From Vesta saturnalis (taxonomy: Eukaryota; Arthropoda; Insecta; Coleoptera; Lampyridae), in the NCBI GenBank assembly GCA_036346205.1, contig JARFJB010002010.1:547501-611500 (forward strand): a DNA stretch of 64,000 nt, given 5' to 3'. How positions within the stretch are numbered: the stretch's first letter is position 1; the number at the start of each line of letters is the position of its first letter. Positions 53,361 to 64,000 of the stretch are shown one piece after another. The notes beneath the pieces were generated by a model that searched no databases, was not told the origin of the DNA, and saw only the letters and a program-made list of their open reading frames with translations. The position numbers were made by a program, and so were the translations under genes.

Positions 53361-54224
53361 TAATTAAAATCATTTTTTCAATTTTTAAATTAGCATCTAG
53401 ATGTCTGCTAATCTCTGTCTGTCAAAATACATAACTGTAATTAGTGAGTTACAAATAGATAAACTTGGTTTTACTGAATATCTAAATTGCTCTGACATAT
53501 TTTACAATAATCTAGTACTCTAGACAACTTAGTTAGTTTATGACCATCATAAGTCCAGTCTATCTGATCTGATACAACAGATTCTGCTCGTCATAAAATA
53601 ACATAAAAGAATATTTTTTTCTAATGAAAATATGAATTGATAATAAAGCTTACCTTCAAGATTCGAATTATGTATTTTTTTGTATACAATTATTGTAATA
53701 TCCACACTAATAACAAAAATTGTGAGAGTCTATAACACGAGACTGACCACGAGGTGAACGCAACACGAAATAACCGCTTCTTTATGGCAGTAGCAGGTAG
53801 CCATAGAAAATAGCTCTTATGCACGTTTATAATAAAGGTGTAGCTGAACGGATACAGTGAGCGTTACGACGAAAGGCAAATTTGTGTTTACTAAAATACC
53901 GATTTTCTATAGACGTATCAGATCTGCTACAACGGGCAGTGTAGGGTTAACTTATAAATTAAGAGAGAAAATGCTTCAACTGTACTCATGCGTTATTTAT
54001 AATGTTTTCCTTAATTTTCAAATAATTCCATTTTATATATCTACTGTTTTTTTTAGATTGGAGAATGAAACTAGACAGACACCTTACTGGCATTAAGATG
54101 CAGCTGCCACAAGTATTATATCTTAATTACAATGAACGCAATTCATTTAACAATCTACCAGAAGTGCAATCAACTATTAAAGAAAGTGAAATATGGGCAT
54201 GTATACCACTGAAACGTGACTGAC
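53360..54224. other. Possible upstream exons of the DUF4806-like gene
   Basis: A frame at 53857-54096 (MSVTTKGKFVFTKIPIFYRR) and a second near 54060-54220 might be 5' exons. No motif is recognised, and splice sites are ambiguous. Confidence 0.3.
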
Positions 54225-54788
54225 ATGGAAGCAATCGAAAGAAAAATAACTGAGAATGAAGAATATAGATCGAAATTGGTAAGATCTTAGTACTGTTATA
54301 GGAAATTTTTATTTAAAAACTTTTCTTTTACTTGCATAGATTTCTGTCCTGCGAAGAAGTGGTGGTAATTTTGCCAAACAAATAGTAAAATCCATATTTA
54401 GAAAAAAGTATGTTGGATGACCCAGCACTCCACCACAGTTGGTTAGGTGGGAAAAGAAAAACATTGCTTTCCACTTCTCCTCTTAGCGATGTGAATTTAG
54501 ATAAGAAATGAGATTATCAGCTTACATAACGTAAACATGTTTTTTAAAAAATGACCCAGGATTACAATTCGAGTTTCATGTTTAATCTAGGTTAGAAATG
54601 TGTTGAAACTCAGTTTTGGAAACTTTGTCAAAACTTTAGTTTTATCTAAAACGTAGAACTAACATTGCTTTTTGTATTAAGTGCGGTACGTAGTAATAAT
54701 GGCACGAAGAATCCTACAGACGCAGAAATTATCAATGGGATTAAAAATTGGCTGCGACATGCACCAATGCGAGCCAAGTCAAAACGGT
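54225..54788 (+). pseudogene. DUF4806-like domain gene (exons)
   Basis: Exon 1 (54225-54278) reads MEAIERKITENEEYRSKL and ends at GTAAGA. After a 61-base intron ending TTGCATAG, exon 2 (from 54340) reads ISVLRRSGGNFAKQIVKSIF and RKKYVG, then a TGA. The joined frame is in phase 0. A third block at 54681-54788 reads AVRSNNGTKNPTDAEIINGI and KNWLRHAPMRAKSKR, ending at GTTAGT. The pattern (acidic E-x-x helix, L-R-R-S-G-G, and a final I-x-x-W-L-R-x-A-x-x-R) is that of DUF4806, a domain of unknown function found in many insect proteins. The TGA and a decayed middle suggest a pseudogene. Function in transposition is inference from its place inside the element. Confidence 0.6.
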
Positions 54789-55049
54789 TAGTAACTATAC
54801 CTAATATTTGCTTAATTAATGAGGCATTATAATATATTTACCAAATACTTAGTACTTTTATTTATTTCTTAATTGTATGATCTGTTACTATTTCTTAATT
54901 TCTTTACAGATCGGGACCGGCAACAACTAGTTAGCACTTATGTACAAAATCCAAAGTGTAGAACACGCGAGAATCACAAAATATTAAGTTGGCTTTGGAA
55001 ACAAACATTCAATAAAAGTTTGTCTTCACCTTGAATATTCAGTTTTAGA

Positions 55050-55915
55050 AATCAGTTGTACTAAAGCGGCTTAAAAATTAGATCTTCGTAAAAGTATTTA
55101 CAGTCTAGTTGGGCAAATGGCTACACGTGGAATAGTTTGCATATTCGAAAATCAAAACATTTGCCGCAGAACTGTTTATCGCACAATAGCGGATTATAAA
55201 TAAGGTATACCATATATAAATCTCCAAAAGTGGATATTTTACCCAAGCCACATCCAACAGGTTAGTAAGAATAGCAACAAATATAGTTGGAATGTCGATC
55301 AGAAAATTAGTAAGGGACTGTAGAACTTCTAGGGATTCCGTTTGGAGGGAATTGGTTAGGAATGGTCAAGAATATCGAAAAAGAAATACTGTCCAAGAAA
55401 TACATCAAACCAGTTGGCACGGAAACCATGATGTTGTCGGGTATTAAGGCGGATACATTTTGCCGACTACAAAGTCACTGTCATTGATGATGAAAAATAT
55501 TTCCTCTAATAAACTAAATTAAGGATAACGATTTATCGATACCGATAACACATCAAACTGCCCATCGAATGTTAAACATTAGGAAAAGTCAAAATTTGCT
55601 GATAAAATTTTAGTTTGGTGCGCGATTTTCATAAGAGGGATACCGAGGACTTATGTGTGGCGTGTAAGAGATTAAACACTGGACTGTCAGCACTATATTC
55701 AGAATTGTCTGGTCAAACTGAATGATTTCATTAACGGACATCATGCTGGAGACGACAGAATGTTTTGGTCAGACTTAACCCATAACATACCATTCGTACC
55801 TCAAGCCCTCCCAATGGAAAAGTGTATGACGGAGGATGGTAAACCGCCCAAGACCTTATACGAGAAGTTCGTAGAAAATTACGTCTTATTGAAAATCACT
55901 AACCATTTCATTTAA
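55050..55915 (+). pseudogene. Tc1/mariner-superfamily transposase remnant
   Basis: Frames read MSIRKLVRDCRTSRDSVWRE (helix-turn-helix), KRNTVQEIHQTS, then KFADKILVWCAIFIRGIPRT, QHYIQNCLVKLNDFINGHHA, a DRMFWSDLTHNIPFVPQALP block with the second D (F-W-x-D-L) and a decayed P-x-A-x-P-I-E third motif, and TLYEKFVENYVLLKI. The W-G-x-I-x-x-x-G and F-W-P-D-L-A-x-x-H pattern marks a mariner-like subfamily distinct from the others here. The first catalytic motif was not found. Confidence 0.65.
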
Positions 55916-56179
55916 TTTAAGTTCTCAATTTTGTTAATTATGTCCATTAATTATGTTTGATAGCTATAAGTTTAAATAAGACATATTTGTTCTTAAAGCA
56001 ATATAATATTTTGTGCCAAAACTATTGAGACATACGTACTTAAGTCTTCTTCAATCTAGCTTCAACATTTGTAATGAAACCAAAGCAATTAAGATGAAGT
56101 TGAAAAGTCGCGTGTTTTTTGAAACTATTAAGTAAGTACTTTACAATGAAACATTAAATGATAATATCTCAAACATCGA

Positions 56180-57345
56180 AGTTTATTGTAATTTGTAAGA
56201 TTTTCGAGAAGACCTCCATCTTGCGCAAGGCAGTAACCCAATCTGTAATAAAATTCAGTTCCGGCGTTTTCTAACATTTTTTGGGTGATGCTAAAGAGTC
56301 TGTAATTTTGACACGAAGTTCGTCCAAATTGTTAGCAGGTTCATGCCTGTGCCCATAAATTTGCTGGGATACGTATCCACAAACAAAAACGTCGTTCGGC
56401 GCGATATGAGGTGAGCGAGGAGTATATTTAATAGTACCTTATCGACTAACAATACGGTTAGGGATCGTAGTTTCTAAAAACTGTTGAACTCTTATTGCAG
56501 TATGAGCAGCACAGCCATCTTCTTGATACTAAATGTCATCAAAATTTATATTGAGGCGTTGAACAGCTGGAACTATCTGGTTTCTCAACAGTTCTAAATG
56601 TTTGTCCGCATTCAGATTTCCGTTGATAAAATATGGACCAATTATGGAATTGCCTAAAAATCCTGCCCACGCATTAACTTTTTGAAGGTATTGTGTCCGG
56701 TAAGGAATACTAATGTGTTCATGTTCCTGTAAGTAACCAACAGCGATAGACGGATTGTGACGGCCATGTAAGTTAAAAGAACACTCGTCAGTAAACAAAA
56801 TGTTTTCAATAAATCTTTTGTTTTCATTCGCCCGATTCATCATATCTTCACGAAATTCCATACGCCTTTGATGATCTTCTGAAAAAATTTCTTGTGTGGT
56901 TTGCAACTAAAGCAACGGTATTTATTCCTTTTCAAGATATTGCGAACTGTTCTTGATTCAATATTCATTTATTCATCAATTTTTGTACTATTGCACGGGA
57001 AATTAGTTTCTGCTGAACTGCACACTGCAATTTCTTGGAGTTCGCGCTCTTCATTTAAGTTACGGCCAAGATGCTCACCATCATTACCATCAGTGCTACT
57101 GCATTTTCTACAATTATTTAAACATCCACATCTTCCAAATTTACAAATAGTACGCATAATCGTACTTTCTGATGGAATTGGCCTGTTTTCAAAGGAAAAA
57201 GGAAACCTGCCCATTATTACTTGTTCAGTGCTTCCTGAATAATACCACTTAATGATCTGTATTTTTTCTTCAGTGGAATACATGAGTATTGCGTCGGACT
57301 TGCAAAAACACTGATTTTCAATTATCGTTGACAGTAGCAATTAAA
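56180..57345 (-). pseudogene. mariner-like transposase (minus strand), family of the 33277 element
   Basis: The likely start is at 57283 (MYSTEEKIQIIKWYYSGSTE), followed by FENRPIPSESTIMRTICKFG and GCLNNCRKC. A frame change leads to TQEIFSEDHQRRMEFREDMM, FIENILFTDECSFNLHGRHN with the first D, YLQKVNAWAGFLGNSIIGPY, LRNQIVPAVQRLNINFDDI. The second D motif has been lost. The end near 56190 reads YCLAQDGGLLENLTNYNK, comparable to the G-G-L-F-E-H-L-I end of the 34224-35282 gene. It is probably a separate insertion into the DUF4806-like element. Confidence 0.85.
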
Positions 57346-57800
57346 TGTGCCATTGATACTAGCCTACTCAAAAGACGTATGTATGGCATCAGCGCTTTTA
57401 GTTTGTTGTGTATTCTACCTCACTTAGCACGTGAACTGATTGTACTGTCTTTGTTTTACTTATTATAAGTCAGACCCGCGATAATATTTTTCCAGACCTG
57501 TATATCTAGCAATAAAACTGAAATAAAACATTTTGGTTTTATTTTACGAACTTATAACAGATAGATATTTTTGGATTTAATCTGGATATTTGTGACATTT
57601 TGGGATGCATTTTGGATATCCCACAGACATATGTTAATATTCACAAATGGATATCCAAAAAATTGGATAAAGTGTGACATCTATATATCCATAAGACATC
57701 CATTGGATATTTTTGTTAATATTCTAGATATATTTGGATATCCATCTAGATATATGCGGATAACCTATAGATATCTCAAGGATATTGAGTGCAGTGTGGG

Positions 57801-57980
57801 TGGCTTTATACGTTTATTAAACTATTAATAGCAGGGTTACATGTGCGTTTTTATATTTCATAAATTTATTTTAACACCATTAAATTGAAATTGTTAACGA
57901 TATAACCTTTTGCTGAGGACGGTAACTGTAAATATTACAAAAACGTCTAATTTATAGAAAAGATAAATACAAAATACAAG
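57801..57980 (+). mobile_element. Penelope 3' region, right half of the interrupted fragment
   Basis: Continues the piece broken at 52237: TGGCTTTATACG, TTAATAGCAGGGTT, then a decayed core (CTGAGGACGGTAACTGTAAA ... AAAACG) at 57920-57950 and GATAAATAC near the end. It is more diverged than the other copies, so this is an older insertion. Confidence 0.65.
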
Positions 57981-59390
57981 GCTTATTATTCAAAGGATGC
58001 ATATTTTTGTGTTTTTACTTTTAAATCGTATTTGAAGTATTAGTCTTTCGTAATGAATTCATGTTTAATATTAAAACTAGGAACACCTTAACCAATACAC
58101 GGGCGTAGTGGATTTTTTATTACTACAATCAATGCAAATTTCACTTTTTATTTTGTAAATTAGAGGTAATTCGGTACTTCACTAAAATAATTTTTAAATG
58201 AGATATTACACTGTAATCTAGTACCTAAAAGTTTCCGACGAACCAAATAAAGTGATAACTTTATGAAGTTGTAAAATTCAATGTATCTAATGGCGAATAT
58301 CCCGGCGCAGCTCAACTGTTATTGGGGTCTGTTTTTGCAATATAAGATACAAATAACATTTATAAACCAGCATGCAGAAGGCTAAAGCTCCTATATTCAA
58401 CTTTGACTAATAAAACTATACAGTCAAGATATGACCTAGATTTTTTTCTTTTTCAAAAAGGATTATTTCAACGATCCAAGTAAGCATAAAGTGCCTAAGT
58501 TAGTGTGCTCGTGAAACTGATTGAAGAGGCAAGCGGTATGTAGAAGGCCAAACTTCTAAAGCTATTGATCTTGTTGCGTTCGTGTGTGTTGTCTTTCAAA
58601 CAAGGTAAATTATTTAGGTAATTAATATTGGTTGTCGTTGTGGTTGTCTTTCGACTTAACTAAGAACATTAACAAAAAAAAGTCCAAGATTAATTTAAGT
58701 TCAAACTTCTAAGATAAATTTCTCACACCCTCTACTGGAGCTCAAAACGATATCATGTAAATGAAGTGTCTTGTTTCCGATCTAAATGTCGTCGTAACTA
58801 ACAGATGAACGAGCATTGGATACGCTTAAAGCGTGGTGTAGTAACAAGTAAAACTAAATGGTAACAATTTATTGATAGTAAAAGATATGCTTACCTGTCA
58901 TATGCAGACAATTTTCTCATCATCGTTTTAAACGATTTTAGAACGTAAAAGAGAAACCACCAAGCTGCTTATTGAGTCTCTCGTTTAAAATTCATAATCA
59001 TGAGTAAACCTAGAAAATGATTTACGCTTTCCTTACCCGTATTTTCAAAATACTTTTTTTTATTAAAAATTATTTTAACCGTATTAAATTTAAATTAAGA
59101 ATAATTACTTATTACTTCCAGGTTTAGGTGTATATTAAGTAAAAGCTATTACCAAGTCAATTTTTTATATAATGAAAATTGAACTTCAGTGTAACATACT
59201 GAGAAACAACAAAAAAATGTGTAAGTTTATCAAATTAAATGAAAAAAGAGAAATAGAAAACCCAAAAGCTGTTTTGGGAATATCCGCAGGTTCAATTGAG
59301 ATCTGATGATACGCCTTTACTAAGTCCAACTTTAAAAAAATAGTGTGCTTGTACAATTTATTGAGAAAGGTGGGAGGTATGTGTACCGCA
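57981..59390. other. No recognised gene
   Basis: A short repeat pair is visible: GTGTGCTCGTGAAACTGATTG at 58501 (20 of its bases quoted in part) and GTGTGCTTGTACAATTTATTG-like sequence at 59342, each followed by a GGTATGT. Nothing else was recognised. Confidence 0.35.
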
Positions 59391-59624
59391 TGCCAGCCGG
59401 GGAGGTACCACCTCCTGTACCATGGACTTCTTAATATTGGATCTCCGATTTTCTAAGCTCGGTTAGGGCTGCCGGTCACCTTTTTCCTTATCCTTAATCA
59501 ATTCTAATTTTTATTCTTTCTTCTTGCCCTTACTGTCTTCCTATCGGACTGAAAGTCTAAAATTAAAAAATGGCTGTGGTTTCTAGGGCAATAAATACCG
59601 GACTTCAAATCCTCTCCCGTTCAG

Positions 59625-60330
59625 ATGTCCGAGGGTGGGGGGGGCAGGGCCCAAGGAACCCTAGTCATCGAAAGTACAGACTTTCTGGTCTACTACTGCA
59701 ACATCAGCGGTATCAGGTCTAATCGTAACGCTGTTCACCAACATCTTGAACAATTACAACCTGACATTTTGTTCCTATCTGAAACAAAACTCTCCTCTGA
59801 AAGCTCCGATTCACGGGACTTTCAATACAAAGGAAGCGTATGTGCCTATCTCAAGGACAACATTGCTTGCAAGAGCATTTCTTCCTTGGAGAATAAAAAA
59901 CTCGACGTGATTTGGTTTAAACATTCTGGTCCTAAATTTGTGAAATTGTACAATTGCATTTATAGGTCTCCAACTGATGGTAACTTTCAAGAAAACTTCT
60001 ATTACTTTAGTTTCCATCTTACAAATCTCAATTCTAGGAGGTTCAATGGTCCTAGCTCTAATTGGTTGCAATTTTCATTTTCTACTAATCCTGATGGTCA
60101 TAGTGCAGAAACATTTGCTATTTGATGTGATCCCACACAAACTATTTCTAAACCCACAAGAATCCATGATAACCCTAACCGTGCGCCACATCTTGCAGAT
60201 CTTTTTCTTACATCAAGACCCACTTGTTTATAAAACTTCAGTTCTTTTCCCTCTAGGTCTAACTGACCATTGTCTAATAGAAATAACTGCTACTGTCCCT
60301 AATTCCTCTGCTGTTCGCAACACTGATAGA
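59625..60330 (+). pseudogene. CR1-like AP-endonuclease
   Basis: From ATG 59625 the frame reads LVYYCNISGIRSNRNAVHQH (first strand with N), LEQLQPDILFLSETKLSSES with the catalytic E, GSVCAYLKDNIACKSISSLE, KKLDVIWFKH, LYNCIYRSPTDGNFQENFYY. After a frame change near 59980-60120, VYKTSVLFPLGLTDHCLIEI carries the final D-H (T-D-H for S-D-H). Most catalytic positions are present, but two frames must be used. It would nick target DNA for target-primed reverse transcription. Confidence 0.85.
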
Positions 60331-60699
60331 ATTATGCGGTGTTTTAAGTCAGCTAAATGGAGTGGTTTACAGGACTTTTTTGCAACCTTTCCATGGCGTG
60401 AATATTGTTTTACGTCGTCCTCTTCCTCGGACATAGCTCTTTCAGTATCTGAAGTGATCCTCATGGACATGGAGTTATAAATTCCCAGAAAACAAAATTG
60501 TATAGGTCATTCACCTTTCCAACCTTGGTTCAATAAGGCTTGTGCTTCGAAAAATAAATCTTATATTAAATGGAAATCCAATCAAACAGTTGAGAGTCAT
60601 GCAGACTGCGTTGGTACTAAAAATACCTGCAAAAGTGTTACGAGTAAAGCTAAAATCAATTAATTAGCTAAATCGACGGATATGTAGTTGCCGATTTTG

Positions 60700-61960
60700 T
60701 AAACATAGCCAATCTCTTTGTGGATTTATTTGCATCAAATTCATGTCTCAATAGTTCTGGAAAAGATGTGCCCCTACTGAGTTATTTTTCATACGTTATG
60801 GAACCAATCCATTTTCGGTACAAGTTCCTAGAAACGATTATCAGTAAGCTTGATCTCAATAAGGTGACTGGTCCAGACGGTATCCCAACTATTGTCCTGA
60901 AGAAATGTTCCCCCCGAACCAGTACCAACCCTATCTAGGCTCTATTCGACCTCTATTCCTTCTGGAGAATTTCCTTCACCATGAAAGTTAGCAAATGTTC
61001 AACCCATTCACAGAAAAGGCGACAAGACCGAACCCTCGAACTACATATCAATTGGATCACCTCCATTTCGTCTAAAATCTTGAAAAATTCAATCACCAAC
61101 TGATCTCTTTCCTTGAAACTAACAAACCCCTTAGTGGCCATCATTACGGATTTACGCAGAGTAGTGATCTTCTTTCATATGTGACCCAAGCTGGAACAAT
61201 CCTGTGAAAACATTTGTAGTCGCTTTAGATATCTCACAGGTATTTAACCATGTTTACTTGTCAAACTCACCTCGTTTGGGTTAAATGATACGCTCATCCA
61301 CTGGGTTTTCTAATTCTCTTGACAAAAGACGAATACGTGTCGCAGTTGATGGCTTTTTTTTTCAAATGAAGTTAGCTTAAACCGGGCGTGCCACAGGGAT
61401 CAGTCATATCGCCTGCACTTTTTCTTCTATGCATAAATGATCTTACTTATTCAACGACTAACCCGATCCATTGCTTGCCTGACGACAGTGTGCTATAGTT
61501 CATCTCAGTGGTAAGCCACCCTCTACCTCAAATCAATACATTAAAGCTGAAATGGCAATATCAATAAACCTAGACATTCAAAGTATCCTCGAATGGGGAA
61601 GTAATAATCTAGTTAAATTTGATACTAATAAAAGTCAGTGTTGCCTTGTGTATACCAAGAAAGATCGATCATTTTCTGTTGTAAGTATGAATAGATAAGG
61701 TCGTAAGATTTTAGATCATGTTACTGATTCTATTATGAATTGACCACCTTCTGTCAATTACCAAAGAAGCTGCTCGCAAAACAGACTTTTTCTGGAGATC
61801 TAAGCAGTACTTTACGACAACTTTTTATGCTGTATAAGCCCCAAATCCGACCTCGTCGAGAATGTAATTCTAATCTCTGGATTAGTGCTTACCGATACTC
61901 TCTCGGTATCGTTGATCGTATTCAAAAAGAGCAATTAGGCTTATAATTGACCCATCCTTA
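60700..61960 (+). pseudogene. CR1-like reverse transcriptase
   Basis: Blocks in order: IISKLDLNKVTGPDGIPTIV (motif 1), LKKCSP, a decayed P-I-x-K-G-D ... N-Y-R-P-I region, FTQSSDLLSYVTQ, KPGVPQGSVISPALFLLCIN with the conserved G-V-P-Q-G-S, DLTYSTTNPIHCLPDDSVL where the catalytic F-A-D-D has become L-P-D-D, and AARKTDFFWRSKQYFTTTF. The end is RIQKEQLGL (normally R-I-Q-K-R-A-I-R-L). Several stops. The A-to-P change in the catalytic box would by itself be disabling. Confidence 0.85.
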
Positions 61961-62261
61961 AATTCTGACATACAGACCCTTGAACATAAAAGAATCGTTT
62001 CGGTCATTTCTTGCAATTATTGGTATTATAGTGGCTGTTATACTACTGAATTATATTGATACATCATCAGTATGTAGTACAAATCTCCACTTGTACCAAA
62101 CGGGCGCAATCCACCTTCTTCTACACGGCTTCTAAACTCTGAAATTATCTCCCTAGTTCGTGTTTTCCTCACTTATGGTATGAAAAAATGTAAGGTAGCT
62201 GCTCATAAGCATCTCTTTGCAATTCAATATCACGCAATCCATCCTCCTAAGTGTTCCGGGA

Positions 62262-62520
62262 TGCTTTAGCACGGTACGCCAAACTTAGCCTGTTCGTTCC
62301 ATAATTATTAAAAGTTGATAATGAATTTGTCACCTTTTTTAGTTTTTCTTCAGTAACACATTGAAAATGGGAAAATGAATTACTGAAAGAAGGCGTAATA
62401 TTATCTAGGTTTATATTTTCGTCAAATCCTTTGCTTTCCATTTCTAAAGGATCTGGTACAATGTCACGTGTTGTTGAATTTGGCTTAGAACTTTTTAGAA
62501 TCAATATGTGTAAGTATTGT
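62262..62520 (-). pseudogene. Non-LTR RT fragment on the minus strand
   Basis: The minus-strand frame reads NLDNITPSFSNSFSHFQCVT, EEKLKKVTNSLSTFNNYGTN and RLSLAYRAKAS. The F-x-F-x-x-V-T-E-x-x-L-x-x-x-x-x-x-L-x-S-x-x-x-x-G-x-D pattern is the start of a non-LTR RT. The fragment is 5' part only and abuts the tail of the plus-strand CR1-like element. Confidence 0.55.
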
Positions 62521-63050
62521 GATTGAATTTTGACAAACAGTAACTTTGTGTGATTATTGTAATTTTGTCAAAGTAGTTTCGTAAAAGGAAATTTGTTCGT
62601 GACAATAAAATTGTATCATTGCTGTAAAAACGTAATTAACATGTTTGCGTCGGGTGTCTGTTTATGGTTAGAGTTCCTGCTATGCAAGCTTATCTTGCCT
62701 AATAGCTGAAAGGTGATACCACGGTTAAGTGATTCTACGTATATCGTAGTCTACCAGTTCGGTTATGAGTAAAATTGTTAATGTAAGAGCCATCGAAAGT
62801 TCACCATTTCGATTGTGTTATTAAGAAAAGCCATAATTCCAAGTAATCGGTTTTTAGTTGACACACGTGTGGCTCGAAGTACATTTTTCTCGTGAGAAAT
62901 GTCCAGTTTGAATTTTAGTATGGAAGATTTTAATAGTGATGTAAAGGATTTTTATGTTTGTTAGTTAGGGGAAGTCAGTTTACAGAGCTGCTTGTGGGAT
63001 ATGGGTGTTATGACGTAGCAGACGGTGCACGCAAATACATCTTCTAACTT
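62521..63050. other. No recognised feature
   Basis: No supported gene. Leads into the minisatellite. Confidence 0.4.
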
Positions 63051-63056
63051 ACCACC

Positions 63057-64000
63057 ATTAGTGTTTTTTGGTGTTTTTAGTGTTTTTTAGTGTCTTTAGT
63101 GTTTTTAGTGTTTTTAGTGTTTTGTAGTGTTTTTAGTGTTTTAGTGTTTTTAGTGTTTTATTGTTTTTAGTGTTTTTAGTGTTTATTAGTGTTTTTAGTG
63201 TTTTTTAGTGTTTTTAGTGTTTTTAGTGTTTTTTAGTGTTTTCAGTGGTTTTTAGTATTTTTTGGTGTTTTTAGTGTTTTTTTAGCGTTTTTTAGTGTTT
63301 TTTAGTGTTTTTCAATATTTTTTGGTGTTTTTAGTATTTTTAGCGTTTTTTAGTGTTTTTAGTATTCTTCAGTGGTTTTTAGTGTTTTTAGGGTTTTTTA
63401 GTGTTTTTAGTGTTTTTTAGTGTTTTAGTGTTTTTAGTGTTTTAGTGTTTTTTAGTGTTTTTAGCGTTTTAGTGTTTTTTAGTGTTTTTAGTGTTTTTGT
63501 TTTTAGTTTTTTAGTGTTTTCAGTGTTTTTAGTATTTTTAGTTTTTAGTGTTTTTAGTGTTTTTAGTTTTTTTTAGTGTTTTTAGTGTTGTTTAGTGTTT
63601 TTTAGTATTTTCAGTGGTGTTTAGTGTTTTTTGGTGTTTTTAGTGTTTTTTAGAGTTTTTTAGTGTTTTGTAGTGTTTTTGAGTGTTTTTCAGTGGTTTT
63701 TAGTGTTTTTTAGCGTTTGTTAGTGTTTTTTAGTGTTTTTTAGTGTTTTTTAGTTGTCTTTAGTGTTTTTAGTGTTTAGTGTTTTTAGTGTTTTTTTAGT
63801 GTTTTTAGTGTTTTTTTAGTGTTTTTAGTGTTTTTAGTGTTTTTAGTGTTTTTTGTGTTTTTAGTGTTTTTAGTGTTTTTAGTGTTTTTAGTGTTTTTAG
63901 TGTTTTTACCGTTTTTTAGTGTTTTTAGTGTTTTTTAGTGTTTTTTAGTGTTTTCAGTGTTTTTAGTGTTTTTAGTGTTTTAGTGTTTTAGTGTTTTTAG
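63057..64000. repeat. Minisatellite of 9-11-base GTGTTTTTA-type units
   Basis: At least 944 bases of variable GTG + T(3-7) + A units (GTGTTTTTA, GTGTTTTTTA, GTGTTTTA). There are rare C changes and occasional shorter units. The plus strand is almost only G, T and A, giving strong strand asymmetry. The array runs past the right window edge, so its full size is unknown. Confidence 0.97.

Larger units (their letters stand above)
52238..57800 (+). mobile_element. DUF4806-containing DNA element with subterminal GATATCC-like repeats
   Basis: The left end CCCATACAGCACATGATATC (52238) and the inverted right end CCCACACTGCACTCAATATC (57800) match at 16 of 20 positions. They split a Penelope 3' fragment cleanly, with only about two bases (TG) shared at the junction. 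Inside both ends lie dense GATATC/GGATATCC-type hexamers (52251-52375 and 57558-57785), like binding sites for a transposase. The interior holds a DUF4806-like gene and at least three later insertions. I cannot assign it to a described superfamily. Some of the interior may belong to the insertions. Confidence 0.55.
59400..62270 (+). mobile_element. CR1-like non-LTR retrotransposon, full pol order, degenerate
   Basis: A 5' leader richer in C and G (59400-59620) is followed by endonuclease (59625-60330), a linker (60330-60830), RT (60830-61950) and a C-terminal tail to about 62270, all on the plus strand. There is no separate ORF1. Deletions in the linker and RT make it shorter than a normal ~3.5-kb coding region. 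No poly(A) tail or target duplication was identified. Confidence 0.82.

Noticed and set aside
63057..64000. CRISPR-like array
   Set aside because: Units are 9-11 bases with no spacers, and the organism is an animal; it is a minisatellite.

Overview
The window is AT-rich eukaryotic DNA from an insect, quite possibly a beetle (the order is inference). It is a graveyard of transposable elements. The set is typical of insects: BEL/Pao, piggyBac, PIF/Harbinger, P-like, many Tc1/mariner families, Penelope-like elements with a GIY-YIG domain, and CR1- and Jockey-type non-LTR elements. Nearly every long reading frame is a decayed transposase or reverse transcriptase with stops and frameshifts.

I see one convincing host gene: a coding exon of an invertebrate D1-like dopamine receptor (Dop1R2/DAMB type) on the minus strand at 29008-29271, ending in a perfect GTGAGT donor. 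No later receptor exon is visible at lower coordinates. Positions 1-29007 are therefore best read as part of one very large, element-filled intron, and 29.3 kb onward as 5' flank or an upstream intron.

Layout: 1-1280 Jockey-like remnant (-); 1.55-2.62 kb piggyBac; 3.4-4.1 kb MULE; 4.87-5.66 kb BEL/Pao integrase; 6.77-10.64 kb one Harbinger copy broken by two mariners, of which 9204-10463 keeps both inverted ends and its TA duplication; 11.77-12.14 kb a tRNA-headed SINE-like unit; 15.2-28.24 kb an old BEL/Pao element with both LTRs, interrupted by a CR1-like element (-) and by a head-to-head pair of Penelope-like elements that form a 4.8 kb inverted repeat; 29.0 kb receptor exon; 30.83-39.72 kb a P-like transposon (THAP exon, then transposase) holding a mariner-like element with ~690-bp inverted repeats (33277-35891) and a second mariner (38423-39539); 39.84-40.74 kb a small Penelope remnant; 43.8-45.7 kb CR1 tail, duplicated tRNA-like units and a Tc1-like transposase; 46.7-49.3 kb mariner and hAT-like debris; 52.0-58.0 kb nested insertions centred on a DUF4806-like gene inside an element with GATATCC-rich ends; 59.6-62.3 kb CR1-like element (+); 63.06-64.0 kb a G/T-only-looking minisatellite running off the window.

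The parts do not form a pathway; they form an insertion history that can be read from the nesting. The best leads are the DUF4806-like element with subterminal repeats, the Penelope palindrome that also duplicated flanking CR1 sequence, the hammerhead-ribozyme-like cores in Penelope 3' ends and in the SINE-like unit, and the mariner with long inverted repeats that copy part of its own coding region. All family calls come from reading translated motifs by eye; no search was run.
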